Assembly (NCBI RefSeq): GCF_001400735.1
Contig: NZ_LJPW01000190.1
Coordinates: forward strand, 1-55,229
DNA from: Pseudomonas caricapapayae
GTDB taxonomy: Bacteria > Pseudomonadota > Gammaproteobacteria > Pseudomonadales > Pseudomonadaceae
Length of the DNA: 55,229 nucleotides
Direction: 5' to 3'
Below are positions 43,711 to 53,105 of this stretch, piece after piece. Position 1 is the first letter of the stretch. Each line of letters opens with the position of its first letter. A model generated the notes under the pieces. That model saw only the letters and a program-made list of their open reading frames with translations, searched no databases and was not told the origin of the DNA. The translations under genes were made by a program, and so were the position numbers.

Positions 43711-43855
43711 GTCGCAATATCACCTGCTGCAAAAGGCTGCCATTATGCCTGCACTTGCTGAACGACGCCCGTGCGGGCCGTAAGCTGCCTGTCCTGTATG
43801 CGTGTGCCGTCATGACGGCCGTCGTCTTTTTACTTCATTTTGTACGGTATTGATT

Positions 43856-45025
43856 ATGGATTTTCCGGCGCTGTTGAAGATTCTGGCCAGTCAGGACGGA
43901 TCGGACCTGTATCTTTCCACCGGAGCGCCACCGTGCGCCAAGTTCAATGGGGTGCTGAAGCCGCTGGGCAGTGAAACCCTCAAGCCCGGCGAGGTGGCGG
44001 TGATTGCCCAGGGACTGATGGACGGAGAGCAGAAGCTTGAGTTCCTGCGTGAGCTGGAGATGAATCTTGCCGTTTCGCTGGCAGGCATCGGCCGGTTCCG
44101 GATCAATATCTTCATGCAGCGCAACGAAGTCTCCATCGTCGCCCGGAATATCAAGCTGGACATCCCGCGTTTCGAGGACTTGTTCCTGCCGCCCGTACTG
44201 CTCGACGTGATTATGGAAAAACACGGTCTGGTGCTGTTCGTCGGTGCCACCGGCTCAGGCAAATCGACTTCACTGGCGGCGCTGATCGACTATCGCAACC
44301 GCAACGCCAGTGGTCATATCATTACCATCGAGGATCCGGTGGAGTTCATCCATCGCCACAAGAAGTCCATCGTCAACCAGCGTGAGGTGGGCGTCGATAC
44401 CCGCAGCTTCCGCGCTGCACTGAAGAACACCTTGCGTCAGGCTCCAGATGTCATTCTGATCGGCGAGATCCGTGATCGCGAAACCATGGAGCACGCCCTG
44501 GCGTTTGCCGACACCGGTCATCTGGCGATTTCGACCCTGCATGCAAACAACGCCAACCAGGCGCTGGACCGGATCATCAACTTCTTCCCGGAGGAACGTC
44601 GTGCGCAGTTGCTGCATGACCTGGGCAACAACCTCAAGGCGTTCGTCTCTCAGCGGCTGGTCAGAACCCCGGACGGCAAACGTCGTGCGGCGGTGGAAGT
44701 GATGATGGGCACGCCGACCATCCGCGACCTGATTCAGCGCAACGAACTGACCGAGCTCAAGGGCATCATGGAGAAGTCCGGCAGCCTTGGTATGCAGACG
44801 TTCGACACGGCGTTGTTCAATCTGGCCGTCGAAGGTGCCATCAGTGAAGAGGAAGCTCTGAAAAACGCCGATTCGCAGAATAACGTGCGCCTGCGCCTCA
44901 AACTGCACAGCGAAGAGGGAGTGGCCAGCCTGACGACACCGCCGCCGGCGCCCACCGGCAGCAGTACGGCGAGCACCGTCGAGTGGGGTTTGGTCGATGA
45001 CGACGAGCCTGGCCCACAGGCTTGA
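43856..45025 (+). CDS. PilT/PilU-family type IV pilus ATPase (PilU-like)
   Basis: A 389-residue hexameric secretion-type ATPase. Walker A GATGSGKST is at 130-138, then ITIEDPVEF (Asp box), VILIGEIRDRETM (Walker B) and the His box STLHANNANQAL. Length and the C-terminus (EEEALKNADSQNNVRLRLK) resemble PilU, the retraction ATPase that assists PilT. The ATG at 43856 matches the family N-terminus. No pilT or other pilus gene is adjacent. Confidence 0.9.
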   Translation: MDFPALLKILASQDGSDLYLSTGAPPCAKFNGVLKPLGSETLKPGEVAVIAQGLMDGEQKLEFLRELEMNLAVSLAGIGRFRINIFMQRNEVSIVARNIKLDIPRFEDLFLPPVLLDVIMEKHGLVLFVGATGSGKSTSLAALIDYRNRNASGHIITIEDPVEFIHRHKKSIVNQREVGVDTRSFRAALKNTLRQAPDVILIGEIRDRETMEHALAFADTGHLAISTLHANNANQALDRIINFFPEERRAQLLHDLGNNLKAFVSQRLVRTPDGKRRAAVEVMMGTPTIRDLIQRNELTELKGIMEKSGSLGMQTFDTALFNLAVEGAISEEEALKNADSQNNVRLRLKLHSEEGVASLTTPPPAPTGSSTASTVEWGLVDDDEPGPQA

Positions 45026-45133
45026 CGCCGGCGCACTCTACGTAAGGCTGGCAGTCGCCCATACCGGACGTCGAGCGTCCGTAACCGCATGCCAGCGCGG
45101 AGCACCAGCATGCTCAGCCTTTTCGGCACCTTG

Positions 45134-46711
45134 TTATTGAGGGTGTGCAGCTGCCAGCAATTCCTGTGTGTACGGGTGCTGCGGCGCATCGAACACATCG
45201 TGGCTGGCACCACGCTCGACAACCTTGCCGTCCTTTACCACGATTACGTCATGGGCCAGGGCTTTGACCACCGCCAGGTCATGGCTGATGAACAGGTACG
45301 TCAGGCCATGCTTTTGCTGAAGTTCACGCAGCAGCGCGACGACCTGTTTCTGCACGGTGCGGTCGAGCGCCGATGTCGGCTCATCGAGCAGAATCAATGC
45401 GGGTTTCAGTACCAGCGCCCGCGCGATAGCGATGCGCTGGCGTTGACCGCCTGAAAATTCATGGGGATAGCGATGGCGACTCTGCGGGTCGATGCCGACT
45501 TCTTCCAGCGCCCGAATGACCTCTTCGTCGCATTGCGCAGGATTGAACTGGCTGTGCACCTCCAACCCTTCACTGATGATCTGCGCCACTGACATGCGTG
45601 GGCTGAGGCTGCCGTAAGGGTCCTGAAAGACCACTTGCATTTCTTTACGCCACGGCCGCATCTGTTTCTGGCTCAGGCCGTCCAGAGCCTGTCCGCGAAA
45701 ACGGATGCTGCCGCTTGACTCCAGCAGACGCAGAATCGCCTGCCCCAGTGTCGATTTGCCGGAACCCGATTCGCCGACGATGCCCAGGGTCTTGCCGCGT
45801 TCGATGCTCAGGCTGATGTCATCCACCGCTTTGAGGTATTCCTTGTGCCGCCTCAGGATGCCGCCGGTGAGAGAGAACCAGACCTTCAGGTTGTCGACCT
45901 GCAGAACCGTTTCTCGCGTGTCGCGGGGCAACGGCTCGCCGGCCGGTTCGGCGTCCAGCAACAGCCGGCTGTAGGGATGTTGCGGTGATTTGAACAGCAA
46001 CTTGCAGTCGGATTGCTCGACGATCTCGCCGGCACGCATTACGCAGACGCGCTGCGCCACGCTGTGGACCAGATTCAGATCGTGACTGATCAGCAAAAGC
46101 GACATGTTCAGGCGCTGTTGCAGTTCCTTGAGCAGTACGAGAATCTTGCGTTGCACAGTGACGTCCAGCGCCGTGGTCGGCTCATCGGCAATCAGCAGTT
46201 CAGGCTCGCAGGCCAGTGCCATGGCAATCATCACCCGCTGGCGCTGGCCTCCGGACAATTCGTGCGGATAGGCTTTCAAGCGCTTTTCCGGATGCTGAAT
46301 GCCTACCAGCTCCAGCAGCTCGACGATACGCGTGTGTGCTGCACGGCCACTGATGCCGCGGTGCAGCAACAATGTTTCGCCAATTTGCCGGGCCACGCTG
46401 TGCAGCGGATTCAGCGAGGTCATCGGTTCTTGAAAAATCATGGCAATCCGGTTGCCGCGCAGCTCGCGAAGAACGCGTTGGTCGGCACCCACCAGTTGTT
46501 GCCCCCGGTAGGTGATGCTGCCAGTGGTCAGGGTGCCATTGCAGGGCAGAAGTTGCAGGATCGAATGGGCCGTGACGGACTTGCCTGAGCCGGATTCGCC
46601 GACCAGTGCGAGGCATTCGCCGCGGCGCACATCCAGGCTCAGGTTGCTGACCACTCTCTGGCCGTTGAAGGCAACGCTCAGGTCGCGGATTTCGATAAGA
46701 TTTTCCGGCAT
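45134..46711 (-). CDS. yejF: Peptide ABC importer ATPase, two NBDs (YejF)
   Basis: A 525-residue protein with two ABC cassettes: Walker A GESGSGKSV (about 40) and GESGSGKST (about 312), signatures LSGGQRQR and FSGGQRQR, Walker B LLIADEP and LILLDEP. Cytoplasmic motor of the Yej importer for oligopeptides (in E. coli microcin C and other peptides). The ATG at 46711 is preferred over 46738. It is the last gene of yejABEF. Confidence 0.93.
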   Translation of the reverse strand: MPENLIEIRDLSVAFNGQRVVSNLSLDVRRGECLALVGESGSGKSVTAHSILQLLPCNGTLTTGSITYRGQQLVGADQRVLRELRGNRIAMIFQEPMTSLNPLHSVARQIGETLLLHRGISGRAAHTRIVELLELVGIQHPEKRLKAYPHELSGGQRQRVMIAMALACEPELLIADEPTTALDVTVQRKILVLLKELQQRLNMSLLLISHDLNLVHSVAQRVCVMRAGEIVEQSDCKLLFKSPQHPYSRLLLDAEPAGEPLPRDTRETVLQVDNLKVWFSLTGGILRRHKEYLKAVDDISLSIERGKTLGIVGESGSGKSTLGQAILRLLESSGSIRFRGQALDGLSQKQMRPWRKEMQVVFQDPYGSLSPRMSVAQIISEGLEVHSQFNPAQCDEEVIRALEEVGIDPQSRHRYPHEFSGGQRQRIAIARALVLKPALILLDEPTSALDRTVQKQVVALLRELQQKHGLTYLFISHDLAVVKALAHDVIVVKDGKVVERGASHDVFDAPQHPYTQELLAAAHPQ

Positions 46712-46712
46712 G

Positions 46713-47735
46713 TCAGGACCTCGGGTCGAAGGCATCACGCAATGCCTCGCCTATGAACACCAGCAGTGTCAGGATCAACGCGAGCGCAAAGAATGCCGTC
46801 AGACCCAGCCAGGGCGCTTGCAGGTTCTGCTTGCCCTGAGCGATCAGCTCGCCCAGCGATGCGCTGCCAGCAGGCATGCCGAAGCCCAGAAAGTCCAGCG
46901 CAGTCAGGGTAGAGATGGCACCGGTGAGGATGAAAGGCAAATAGCTCAATGTCGCATTCATCGCGTTGGGCAGTATATGGCGCATGATGACCTTGCGATC
47001 CCCCAGGCCCAGCGCACGGGCAGCTTTGACGTACTCCAGATTACGGCCACGCAGGAACTCGGCGCGCACGACGTCGACCAGCGTAAGCCAGGAAAACAAC
47101 GCCATAATGCCCAGCAGCCACCAGAAGTCGGGCTCGACGAAGCCTGACAGGATGATCAGCAGGTAGAGCACCGGCAAGCCGGACCAGACCTCCAGCAGGC
47201 GTTGGCCAAACAAGTCTACCCAACCGCCGTAATAGCCCTGCAGGGCACCAGCGGTGATGCCTATCAACGCACTGATGGCGGTCAGGACCAATGCAAACAG
47301 GATCGACACCCGCGCACCGAAAATGACCCGCGCCATGACGTCGCGAGCCTGATCGTCAGTGCCAAGCCAGTTGGTGGCAGAAGGCGGGCTGGGTGCGGGG
47401 GTGATCAATTCATAGTTGGGTGTATCGTCACTGAACGGAATGGGCGGAAACAGCATCCAGCCGTCGCCTTTGGCAATCAGTTTGCGCACGTAATCGCTGC
47501 GGTAATCCGGCTGGAAAGGCAGCTCGCCACCAAACTGCTGCTCGGTGTAGCGCTTGAACACCGGAAAGTAGAGCGACTGCTGATAGCTGACCAGCAGCGG
47601 TTTGTCATTGGCAATCAATTCGCCACCCAGTGTCAGGGCAAACAGTCCGCACAACAGCCACAGCGACCACCAGCCCCGGCGATTGCTGCGAAAGCGCTCC
47701 AGACGGCGACGTGCCAGCGGCGAGAGATTACGCAT
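46713..47735 (-). CDS. yejE: Peptide ABC importer permease YejE
   Basis: A 340-residue inner-membrane permease of the OppC type. A long periplasmic loop follows the first helix, then the BPD signature region EYVKAARALGLGDRKVIMRHILPN at about 232-255 (in parts). Overlaps yejB by one base and precedes yejF by one base, so strongly coupled. Confidence 0.93.
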   Translation of the reverse strand: MRNLSPLARRRLERFRSNRRGWWSLWLLCGLFALTLGGELIANDKPLLVSYQQSLYFPVFKRYTEQQFGGELPFQPDYRSDYVRKLIAKGDGWMLFPPIPFSDDTPNYELITPAPSPPSATNWLGTDDQARDVMARVIFGARVSILFALVLTAISALIGITAGALQGYYGGWVDLFGQRLLEVWSGLPVLYLLIILSGFVEPDFWWLLGIMALFSWLTLVDVVRAEFLRGRNLEYVKAARALGLGDRKVIMRHILPNAMNATLSYLPFILTGAISTLTALDFLGFGMPAGSASLGELIAQGKQNLQAPWLGLTAFFALALILTLLVFIGEALRDAFDPRS

Positions 47736-48799
47736 CAGGCATTCCTCGCGCTGAAGTCGATTCTGGGGTCCACCAGCGTATAGCAGATGTCACCAATCAG
47801 CTTTATCAGCAGTCCGAATACCGTGAAGATGAACAGTGAACCGAACACCACCGGATAATCCCGTGAAACCGCTGCTTCATAGCTCATGCGGCCCAGACCA
47901 TCCAGCGAGAAAATCACTTCGATCAGCAGCGAACCAGCAAAGAACACGCTGATGAACGCCTGCGGAATGCCCGATACGACCAGCAGCATGGCATTGCGAA
48001 ACACGTGCCCATAGAGCACGCGACGTTCGCTCATGCCCTTGGCGCGGGCGGTGGTCACGTACTGGCGGGTTATTTCGTTGAGAAAGGAATGTTTGGTCAG
48101 CAGGGTCAGTGTGGCAAAACCGCCAATCACCAGCGCCGAGACAGGCAGCACCAGGTGCCAGAAATAATCGGCGATCTTGCCAAGTGCAGTCAGTTGCTCG
48201 AAGTTGTCCGAGACCAGCCCTCGCACTGGAAACCAGTTCAGTGATGTGCCACCGCAGAACACGACCACCAGCAGCATGGCGAACAGGAATGCCGGGGTGG
48301 CGTAACCGATGATAATCGCAGTGCTGCTCCAGATATCGAACTGGCTGCCATGCCTGACTGCCTTGCGGATACCCAGCGGGATGGACACAAGGTAGGTCAA
48401 TAGTGTCGCCCATAGCCCCAGGGATATGGATACCGGCATCTTTTGCAGAATGAGGTCGGTGACCGTCGCGCCGCGAAAGAAACTGCTGCCGAAATCCAGG
48501 CGTGCATAACTCTTCAGCATCAGCCACAGACGTTCATGCAGCGGTTTGTCGAAACCGTATTGCCGTTCGATCTGCTTGATCAATACCGGGTCCAGTCCTC
48601 GGGACGCTCGGGAGTGTCCGGCACCGGCCGATTCGCTGGCACTTGCGCCCACGGTCGCACCGCCGATCCCCTGCAGGCGTGCGATGGCCTGTTCGACAGG
48701 CCCGCCCGGTGCGGCCTGCACGATGAAGAAATTGACCAGCAGAATGCACAGCAGGGTCGGAATGATCAGCAGCAGCCGACGCAAGATATATCCAGCCAT
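47735..48799 (-). CDS. yejB: Peptide ABC importer permease YejB
   Basis: A 354-residue OppB-type permease. N-terminal YILRRLLLIIPTLLCILLVN is typical of the family, and the coupling helix is near QYVTTARAKGMSERRVLYGH. Pairs with YejE to form the channel. It abuts the yejA stop codon. Confidence 0.93.
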   Translation of the reverse strand: MAGYILRRLLLIIPTLLCILLVNFFIVQAAPGGPVEQAIARLQGIGGATVGASASESAGAGHSRASRGLDPVLIKQIERQYGFDKPLHERLWLMLKSYARLDFGSSFFRGATVTDLILQKMPVSISLGLWATLLTYLVSIPLGIRKAVRHGSQFDIWSSTAIIIGYATPAFLFAMLLVVVFCGGTSLNWFPVRGLVSDNFEQLTALGKIADYFWHLVLPVSALVIGGFATLTLLTKHSFLNEITRQYVTTARAKGMSERRVLYGHVFRNAMLLVVSGIPQAFISVFFAGSLLIEVIFSLDGLGRMSYEAAVSRDYPVVFGSLFIFTVFGLLIKLIGDICYTLVDPRIDFSARNA

Positions 48800-50668
48800 T
48801 CAGTGCATCTCCGACACGGTGGCTGATGCACCGCGTTTTTCAGCAAACTGCTCGTTGGTCAACGGTGTCGGGCTGATTTCCCACCACGTTTCGATGGCTT
48901 CATTGTTGCTGGCCTGGATTCTCGGGATGCCGAAACGGTTCCACCAGACAGTTGAAGAACCTGGCGGGTAATAGTTGGGAATCCAGTAGTAATTCCATTG
49001 CAGGACGCGATCCAGGCAGTGTGCATAGTCGGTCATGGTCTGCTTGTTGTCGGCCTTCAGCAGGCCCGCAATGAGGGTGTCGACAGCGGGATCCTGAAGC
49101 GCCATGTAATTGCTTGACCCTGGGTCCATTGCCACTTTGGCACCGAAGCTGTTGTACAGCTCGGCTCCGGGCGATGTAGACACCGGGTAGCCAGTGACAA
49201 TCATGTCGTAATCGCGGGCCATCACGCGGTTGAGGTATTGCGCAGAATCGATGCGGCGAATGTCGAAATGGATGCCGATTTGCGCCAGCGTACGTTTATA
49301 GGGCAGCAGCATCCGCTCGAAACCGTTCTGTGCATTGAGAAACGTGAAACTGAACGGTTCGCCCTGAGCATTCACCAGCTCGTCGCCCCGGGGTGTCCAG
49401 CCTGCTTCTTTCATAAGCGCCAGAGCCTGCAGTTGTTTATCGCGAATAAAGCCTGTGCCATCGGTTTTTGGCGTCTTGAACACGCTGTCGAACACCTGAT
49501 CGGGGACTTTACCTCGCAGCGGCTCAAGGATTTTCAGCTCGGCGGGGGTGGGCAGTTCGCTGGCGGCAAGCTCCGAGTTCGAGAAAAAGCTGTCCTGACG
49601 AATGTACATGTTGCGCATCATCTGCCGGTTGGTCCATTCGAAGTCCCAGAGCAGCGACAGGGCCTGGCGTACGCGACGGTCCTGAAACATCGGCCTGCTC
49701 AGATTGAATACGAACCCCTGCGAGCTTTGCACCGCACCTTTGGCCAGTTGAGCCTTCTGCAAGCGCCCGTCACTGAGGGCCGGACCGTCATAGCGGATTG
49801 AATAGCCGGTCGCCGAAAACTCGCGGTTGTAATCATACGCACCGCCCTTGAGTACCGTGCGAGCTACGTCGATGTCGCCGAAATACTCGATGCTGAACGT
49901 ATCGAAGTTGTACATGCCTTTGCTGACCGGCAGGTCCTTGCCCCACCAGTCTGGATCGCGTTGAAACGTGATGGTGCGCCCTGGATCGACATGGCTGATG
50001 CTGTAAGGTCCGCTACCCGGTGGTATTTCAAACCCTGCACCGCTGGCGAAGTCTCGTGATTTCCACCAGTGCTCGGGGAATACCGGCAGCGAAGCAAGAT
50101 CAAGGGGCAGGGTGCGGCTGTCGTTATGCTTGAAGTCGAAACGAACCTGCACAGGCGATTCGACTTCCACCTCTTTGACCGCCTCAAACTGGGTCCGGTA
50201 TTGCATATTGCCCTGAGTCATCAGCAGTTCGTAGGTGTATTTCACGTCGTTGGCAGTGATCGGTGTGCCGTCCGCGAAACGTGCCTTCGGGTTCAGGTAG
50301 AAGCGCACGGAAAGGCCGTCCGCACCGCGTTCCATTTTCTCCGCGACCAGTCCGTAGACGGTATAGGGCTCATCCATCGAGCGCACGGCCAGCGGTGCAT
50401 ACAGCATGCCGTTGATCTGTGAAACACCCATGCCTTTGTCGGTAAACGGCATCAGGTGATCGAACTGACCGATTTCAATCGCCGAGCGGCGCATGCTGCC
50501 GCCTTTCGGGGCGTCGGGATTTACATAGTCGAAATGTTTGAAATCGGCGGGATAGCGCGGCGCCTCGCCGTAAACGGTCAGCGCGTGTTGCGGGGCTGCA
50601 GACAGCGATTGAAACGCACCAACACATGTCAGCGTCAAGGCGAGTAATGATGGAAAAACAAAACGCAT
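48800..50668 (-). CDS. yejA: Periplasmic oligopeptide-binding protein YejA
   Basis: A 622-residue SBP_bac_5-type binding protein. The signal peptide starts at the ATG at 50668 (MRFVFPSLLALTLTCVGAF, cleavage near LSAA). Family segments: YVNPDAPKGGSMRRSAIGQ-like start, FADGTPITANDVKYTYELL, and DYNREFSATGYSIRY. A 58-residue upstream extension of the frame is not part of the gene. First gene of the yej operon. Confidence 0.93.
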   Translation of the reverse strand: MRFVFPSLLALTLTCVGAFQSLSAAPQHALTVYGEAPRYPADFKHFDYVNPDAPKGGSMRRSAIEIGQFDHLMPFTDKGMGVSQINGMLYAPLAVRSMDEPYTVYGLVAEKMERGADGLSVRFYLNPKARFADGTPITANDVKYTYELLMTQGNMQYRTQFEAVKEVEVESPVQVRFDFKHNDSRTLPLDLASLPVFPEHWWKSRDFASGAGFEIPPGSGPYSISHVDPGRTITFQRDPDWWGKDLPVSKGMYNFDTFSIEYFGDIDVARTVLKGGAYDYNREFSATGYSIRYDGPALSDGRLQKAQLAKGAVQSSQGFVFNLSRPMFQDRRVRQALSLLWDFEWTNRQMMRNMYIRQDSFFSNSELAASELPTPAELKILEPLRGKVPDQVFDSVFKTPKTDGTGFIRDKQLQALALMKEAGWTPRGDELVNAQGEPFSFTFLNAQNGFERMLLPYKRTLAQIGIHFDIRRIDSAQYLNRVMARDYDMIVTGYPVSTSPGAELYNSFGAKVAMDPGSSNYMALQDPAVDTLIAGLLKADNKQTMTDYAHCLDRVLQWNYYWIPNYYPPGSSTVWWNRFGIPRIQASNNEAIETWWEISPTPLTNEQFAEKRGASATVSEMH

Positions 50669-50846
50669 GACTCGAATCCTGACTGACGTTCGCAAGCGAA
50701 TGTCAGGGTTGAAGGCGACTGGCCCTGGAGGTATGGCGAAAATCCCCGCAAAACTCATGCTCTGCGTCGCGGTATCTTCTACAGACAAATGGCCGCTTCG
50801 CCAAGCCACTACAAGCCGGTGCCGGTAACAATGGCCACACACAAAA

Positions 50847-50870
50847 ACGGCCCATCCGAAGATGAGCCGT
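50847..50870 (-). terminator. Terminator of the second ppiC gene
   Basis: On the minus strand ACGGCTCATC / GATGGGCCGT pairs around a TTCG loop with one mismatch, followed by TTTTTG. It lies 20 bp after the ppiC stop and ahead of yejA. Confidence 0.8.
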
Positions 50871-50891
50871 CTGGCACTCAGCGCAGCAGGA

Positions 50892-51173
50892 TCAGTCCTG
50901 GCGGCTGGTCACTTCCAGCAGGTGGTAACCGAACTGGGTCTTTACCGGGCCCTGAACGGTGTTGACCGGAGCACTGAATACGACGGTATCGAATTCCTTG
51001 ACCATCTGGCCCGGACCGAACGAGCCCAGATCGCCGCCCTGACGGCTGGATGGGCAGCTGGAATTGGCCTTGGCGATTTCAGCGAAATCAGCGCCGCCTT
51101 CGATCTGAGCCTTGAGTTCGTTGCATTTTTCTTCGCTCGAAACAAGGATGTGGCGGGCAGTGGCTTTAGCCAT
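50892..51173 (-). CDS. ppiC: Parvulin peptidyl-prolyl isomerase (second PpiC)
   Basis: A 93-residue parvulin, same length as E. coli PpiC, with ATARHILVSSEEKCNELK, SSCPSSRQGGDLGSFGPGQM and TQFGYHLLEV. Paralogue of the 43435 gene. The ATG at 51173 is preferred to 51182. Ends at a clear terminator. Confidence 0.94.
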   Translation of the reverse strand: MAKATARHILVSSEEKCNELKAQIEGGADFAEIAKANSSCPSSRQGGDLGSFGPGQMVKEFDTVVFSAPVNTVQGPVKTQFGYHLLEVTSRQD

Positions 51174-51254
51174 GGGGAACAATCTCCTGTGAAAAAAAAG
51201 AAACAGCCTACCGGATTCAGTGCGGTATTTCCCGACAAAGTTCCTTCGTCCTGT

Positions 51255-52337
51255 TTATCTGTAGCGCAGGCGGTCAACTGCACGACGCAGGAGTCGTTCG
51301 GTGCCTTCCCATCCCAGGCAGCCATCGGTGACCGACACACCGTATTGCAGCGTATCGCCCAGCGGCTGGCAGCCATCGAAAAGGTGGCTCTCGATCATCA
51401 TGCCAATCAGCGAGGTATTGCCTGACAGGCGCTGGTCGAGCACGTCGTCGAATACCTGTGGTTGACGCAACGGGTCCTTGCCGCTGTTGGCGTGGCTGCA
51501 ATCGACCATGATTCGCGACTTGACGCTGTTTTTGCCCAGGCTGGCCTGCACACTGGCGACGCTCTGGCGATCGTAATTGGGGCCGCCGTGACCGCCGCGC
51601 AGCACCAGATGCGTATGCGGATTGCCTTGAGTCTCGATAATTGCCGGATGGCCGTGACGGTCCATGCCGAAGTGGCGATGCGGGTGTGCTGCCGAACGCA
51701 TTGCGTCGCTGGCCACGGCCACGCCGCCATCAGTGCCGTTCTTGAAGCCGACCGCCATGGGCAACCCGCTGGCCATTTCCCGATGGATCTGAGATTCGGT
51801 AGTGCGAGCGCCAATCGCGACCCAACTGAGCAGGTCGTCGAAATAGCCCGCAGCCATGGGCTGAAGGATTTCGGTGGCGATCGGCAGGCCCATGCCCAGC
51901 ATGTCGCGCATCAATTGCCGTGACAGGGCCAGGCCCTCTGCCATGTCGTCACTGCCGTCCAGACGGGGATCGTAAGCCAGACCTTTCCAGCCCACTGTGG
52001 TGCGGGGTTTTTCTACGTAGGCACGCATCACCAGCAGCATCTGGTCACTGACTTGCGCCGCGAGGCTGGCCAGTCTTTCGGCGTATTCGCGTGCAGATTG
52101 CGGGTCATGAATCGAGCAGGGGCCGACAACGACCAGCAGTCTTGAGTCCTCACCGTCAAGGATGGCGCGCACGGCGCGGCGATGGGCCGCAACCTGTTCG
52201 GTCAGCGCCACATTCAGTGGCAGACGCATTTTCAGCTCAAGCGTGCCGGGCAGGCGGTTCGAGGCGGGGCTATTGTCCGCCAGAGTAACGGCATGGCTGG
52301 ACAGGTCGGGCGATTTTACGGCAACGGACGAATTCAT
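51255..52337 (-). CDS. 3-deoxy-7-phosphoheptulonate (DAHP) synthase, class I
   Basis: A 360-residue AroF/G/H-type enzyme catalysing the first shikimate-pathway step (PEP plus erythrose 4-phosphate). It has VVVGPCSIHDPQSA (metal Cys region), EKPRTTVGWKGL, GARTTESQIHREMASGL, FKNGTDGGV and VDCSHANSGKDP. An N-terminal tail of about 35 residues fits the allosteric, aromatic-inhibited group; which amino acid inhibits it cannot be told with confidence. The ATG at 52337 has AGGAAG upstream. The 5' region carries an attenuator-like leader (52378-52837), so expression probably responds to aromatic amino acids. Confidence 0.94.
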   Translation of the reverse strand: MNSSVAVKSPDLSSHAVTLADNSPASNRLPGTLELKMRLPLNVALTEQVAAHRRAVRAILDGEDSRLLVVVGPCSIHDPQSAREYAERLASLAAQVSDQMLLVMRAYVEKPRTTVGWKGLAYDPRLDGSDDMAEGLALSRQLMRDMLGMGLPIATEILQPMAAGYFDDLLSWVAIGARTTESQIHREMASGLPMAVGFKNGTDGGVAVASDAMRSAAHPHRHFGMDRHGHPAIIETQGNPHTHLVLRGGHGGPNYDRQSVASVQASLGKNSVKSRIMVDCSHANSGKDPLRQPQVFDDVLDQRLSGNTSLIGMMIESHLFDGCQPLGDTLQYGVSVTDGCLGWEGTERLLRRAVDRLRYR

Positions 52338-52377
52338 GTTCTGGCTTCCTGGGCTGGCGGGACGCTCCCGCGCAGAC

Positions 52378-52530
52378 CTACTGGGGTGTTCGACAAAGGG
52401 CCGTATTGGCTGAGCGTGCGTGGTTGCCACCTGGCAGTGACCGAACGGAGGCGGCAGGCTGTCCCGAACGGCGGTGGCTAAATCGCCACGCGAAGTCGAT
52501 ATCGTTGCGGTAATAAGTGGCGTAGTTCAT
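52378..52530 (-). CDS. Short aromatic-rich ORF between attenuator and DAHP synthase
   Basis: A 50-codon ORF with GAGGA 7-9 nt before its ATG, ending 40 bp before DAHP synthase. Its first 17 codons include Tyr3, Tyr6, Tyr7, Phe13, Trp15 and Phe17, and it shares a FSHxR tail motif with the leader ORF at 52691. Could be a second leader peptide acting on DAHP synthase translation, or a duplicated leader. No homologue known to me. Confidence 0.45.
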   Translation of the reverse strand: MNYATYYRNDIDFAWRFSHRRSGQPAASVRSLPGGNHARSANTALCRTPQ

Positions 52531-52613
52531 GGGTAAATCCTCGATTCGATGCAGTCTGATTTTTATGGGTTTCTTTTACGAAACCCTTGAAATACCGGGC
52601 CCTGAAAAACAAA

Positions 52614-52641
52614 ACCCCCGGTCGGGAAGCCGACCGGGGGT
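52614..52641 (-). terminator. Attenuator-type terminator ahead of DAHP synthase
   Basis: Perfect 12-bp stem ACCCCCGGTCGG / CCGACCGGGGGT with a 4-base loop. On the minus strand it is followed by TTTTGTTTTT, a strong intrinsic terminator. A weaker hairpin (GGCG-CCC / GGG-CGCC, 52659-52681) lies between it and the aromatic codons of the leader ORF, as a pause or antiterminator arm would. Confidence 0.85.
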
Positions 52642-52690
52642 AGAGAATTTCTCTGGTTGGCGTCCCCTTGAAGTGGGCGCCGGACAGGTA

Positions 52691-52837
52691 TCAGGCGCGC
52701 CAGTGGCTAAACCAATACCCATAATAGGAGTTGAGCTGGACAGGAACACTCACTGAGGCAACCCGCACGGCCATAGCGCACGCACGGCAAAAAAAGCCGT
52801 TGGCAGCTCGAAGCAGTGGTGATGTGGATTGCAGCAT
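52691..52837 (-). CDS. Leader peptide of DAHP synthase (candidate attenuator)
   Basis: A 48-codon ORF with GGAGA 6-7 nt before its ATG. The end is packed with aromatic codons: Tyr38, Tyr39, Tyr41, Trp42, Phe43 and Trp46 (52700-52726), within 50-60 nt of a pause-like hairpin and then a strong terminator. This is the layout of ribosome-stalling leaders (trpL, pheL, tyrosine-type). It would let low charged tRNA-Tyr/Trp/Phe raise DAHP synthase. An internal ATG at codon 22 is an alternative start. Confidence 0.75.
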   Translation of the reverse strand: MLQSTSPLLRAANGFFCRACAMAVRVASVSVPVQLNSYYGYWFSHWRA

Positions 52838-53105
52838 GGTGGGTCTCCGTTGAATGATCCGGAGCTTACTTCAGGTGCAGTCGCGGATTCAATTGGAAAA
52901 TTCAATCACACGCATTATGAATGACTGCGGCGGTCGGGGTGATGATTCGCGGAGCTAAAAAGAGACTGACAGCGAACCGCTCAACGGCTGATGACAGGTA
53001 TGGACCGGGCAGGCTATCTTGACTGCAAGCCTGTATACATTGGTGGCGAGGGCAGGGCGCGTGTCTGGAGTGGATGCGTTATAGCCACCGATGTACCGAG
53101 ACAAA

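Noticed and set aside
45089..45454. Plus-strand ORF of 121 codons after the PilU-like gene
   Set aside because: Mostly antisense to yejF; composition is shadow-like.
46013..50422. Plus-strand frames of 120-210 codons across yejFEBA
   Set aside because: Antisense to four well-supported ABC transporter genes with motif and length agreement.
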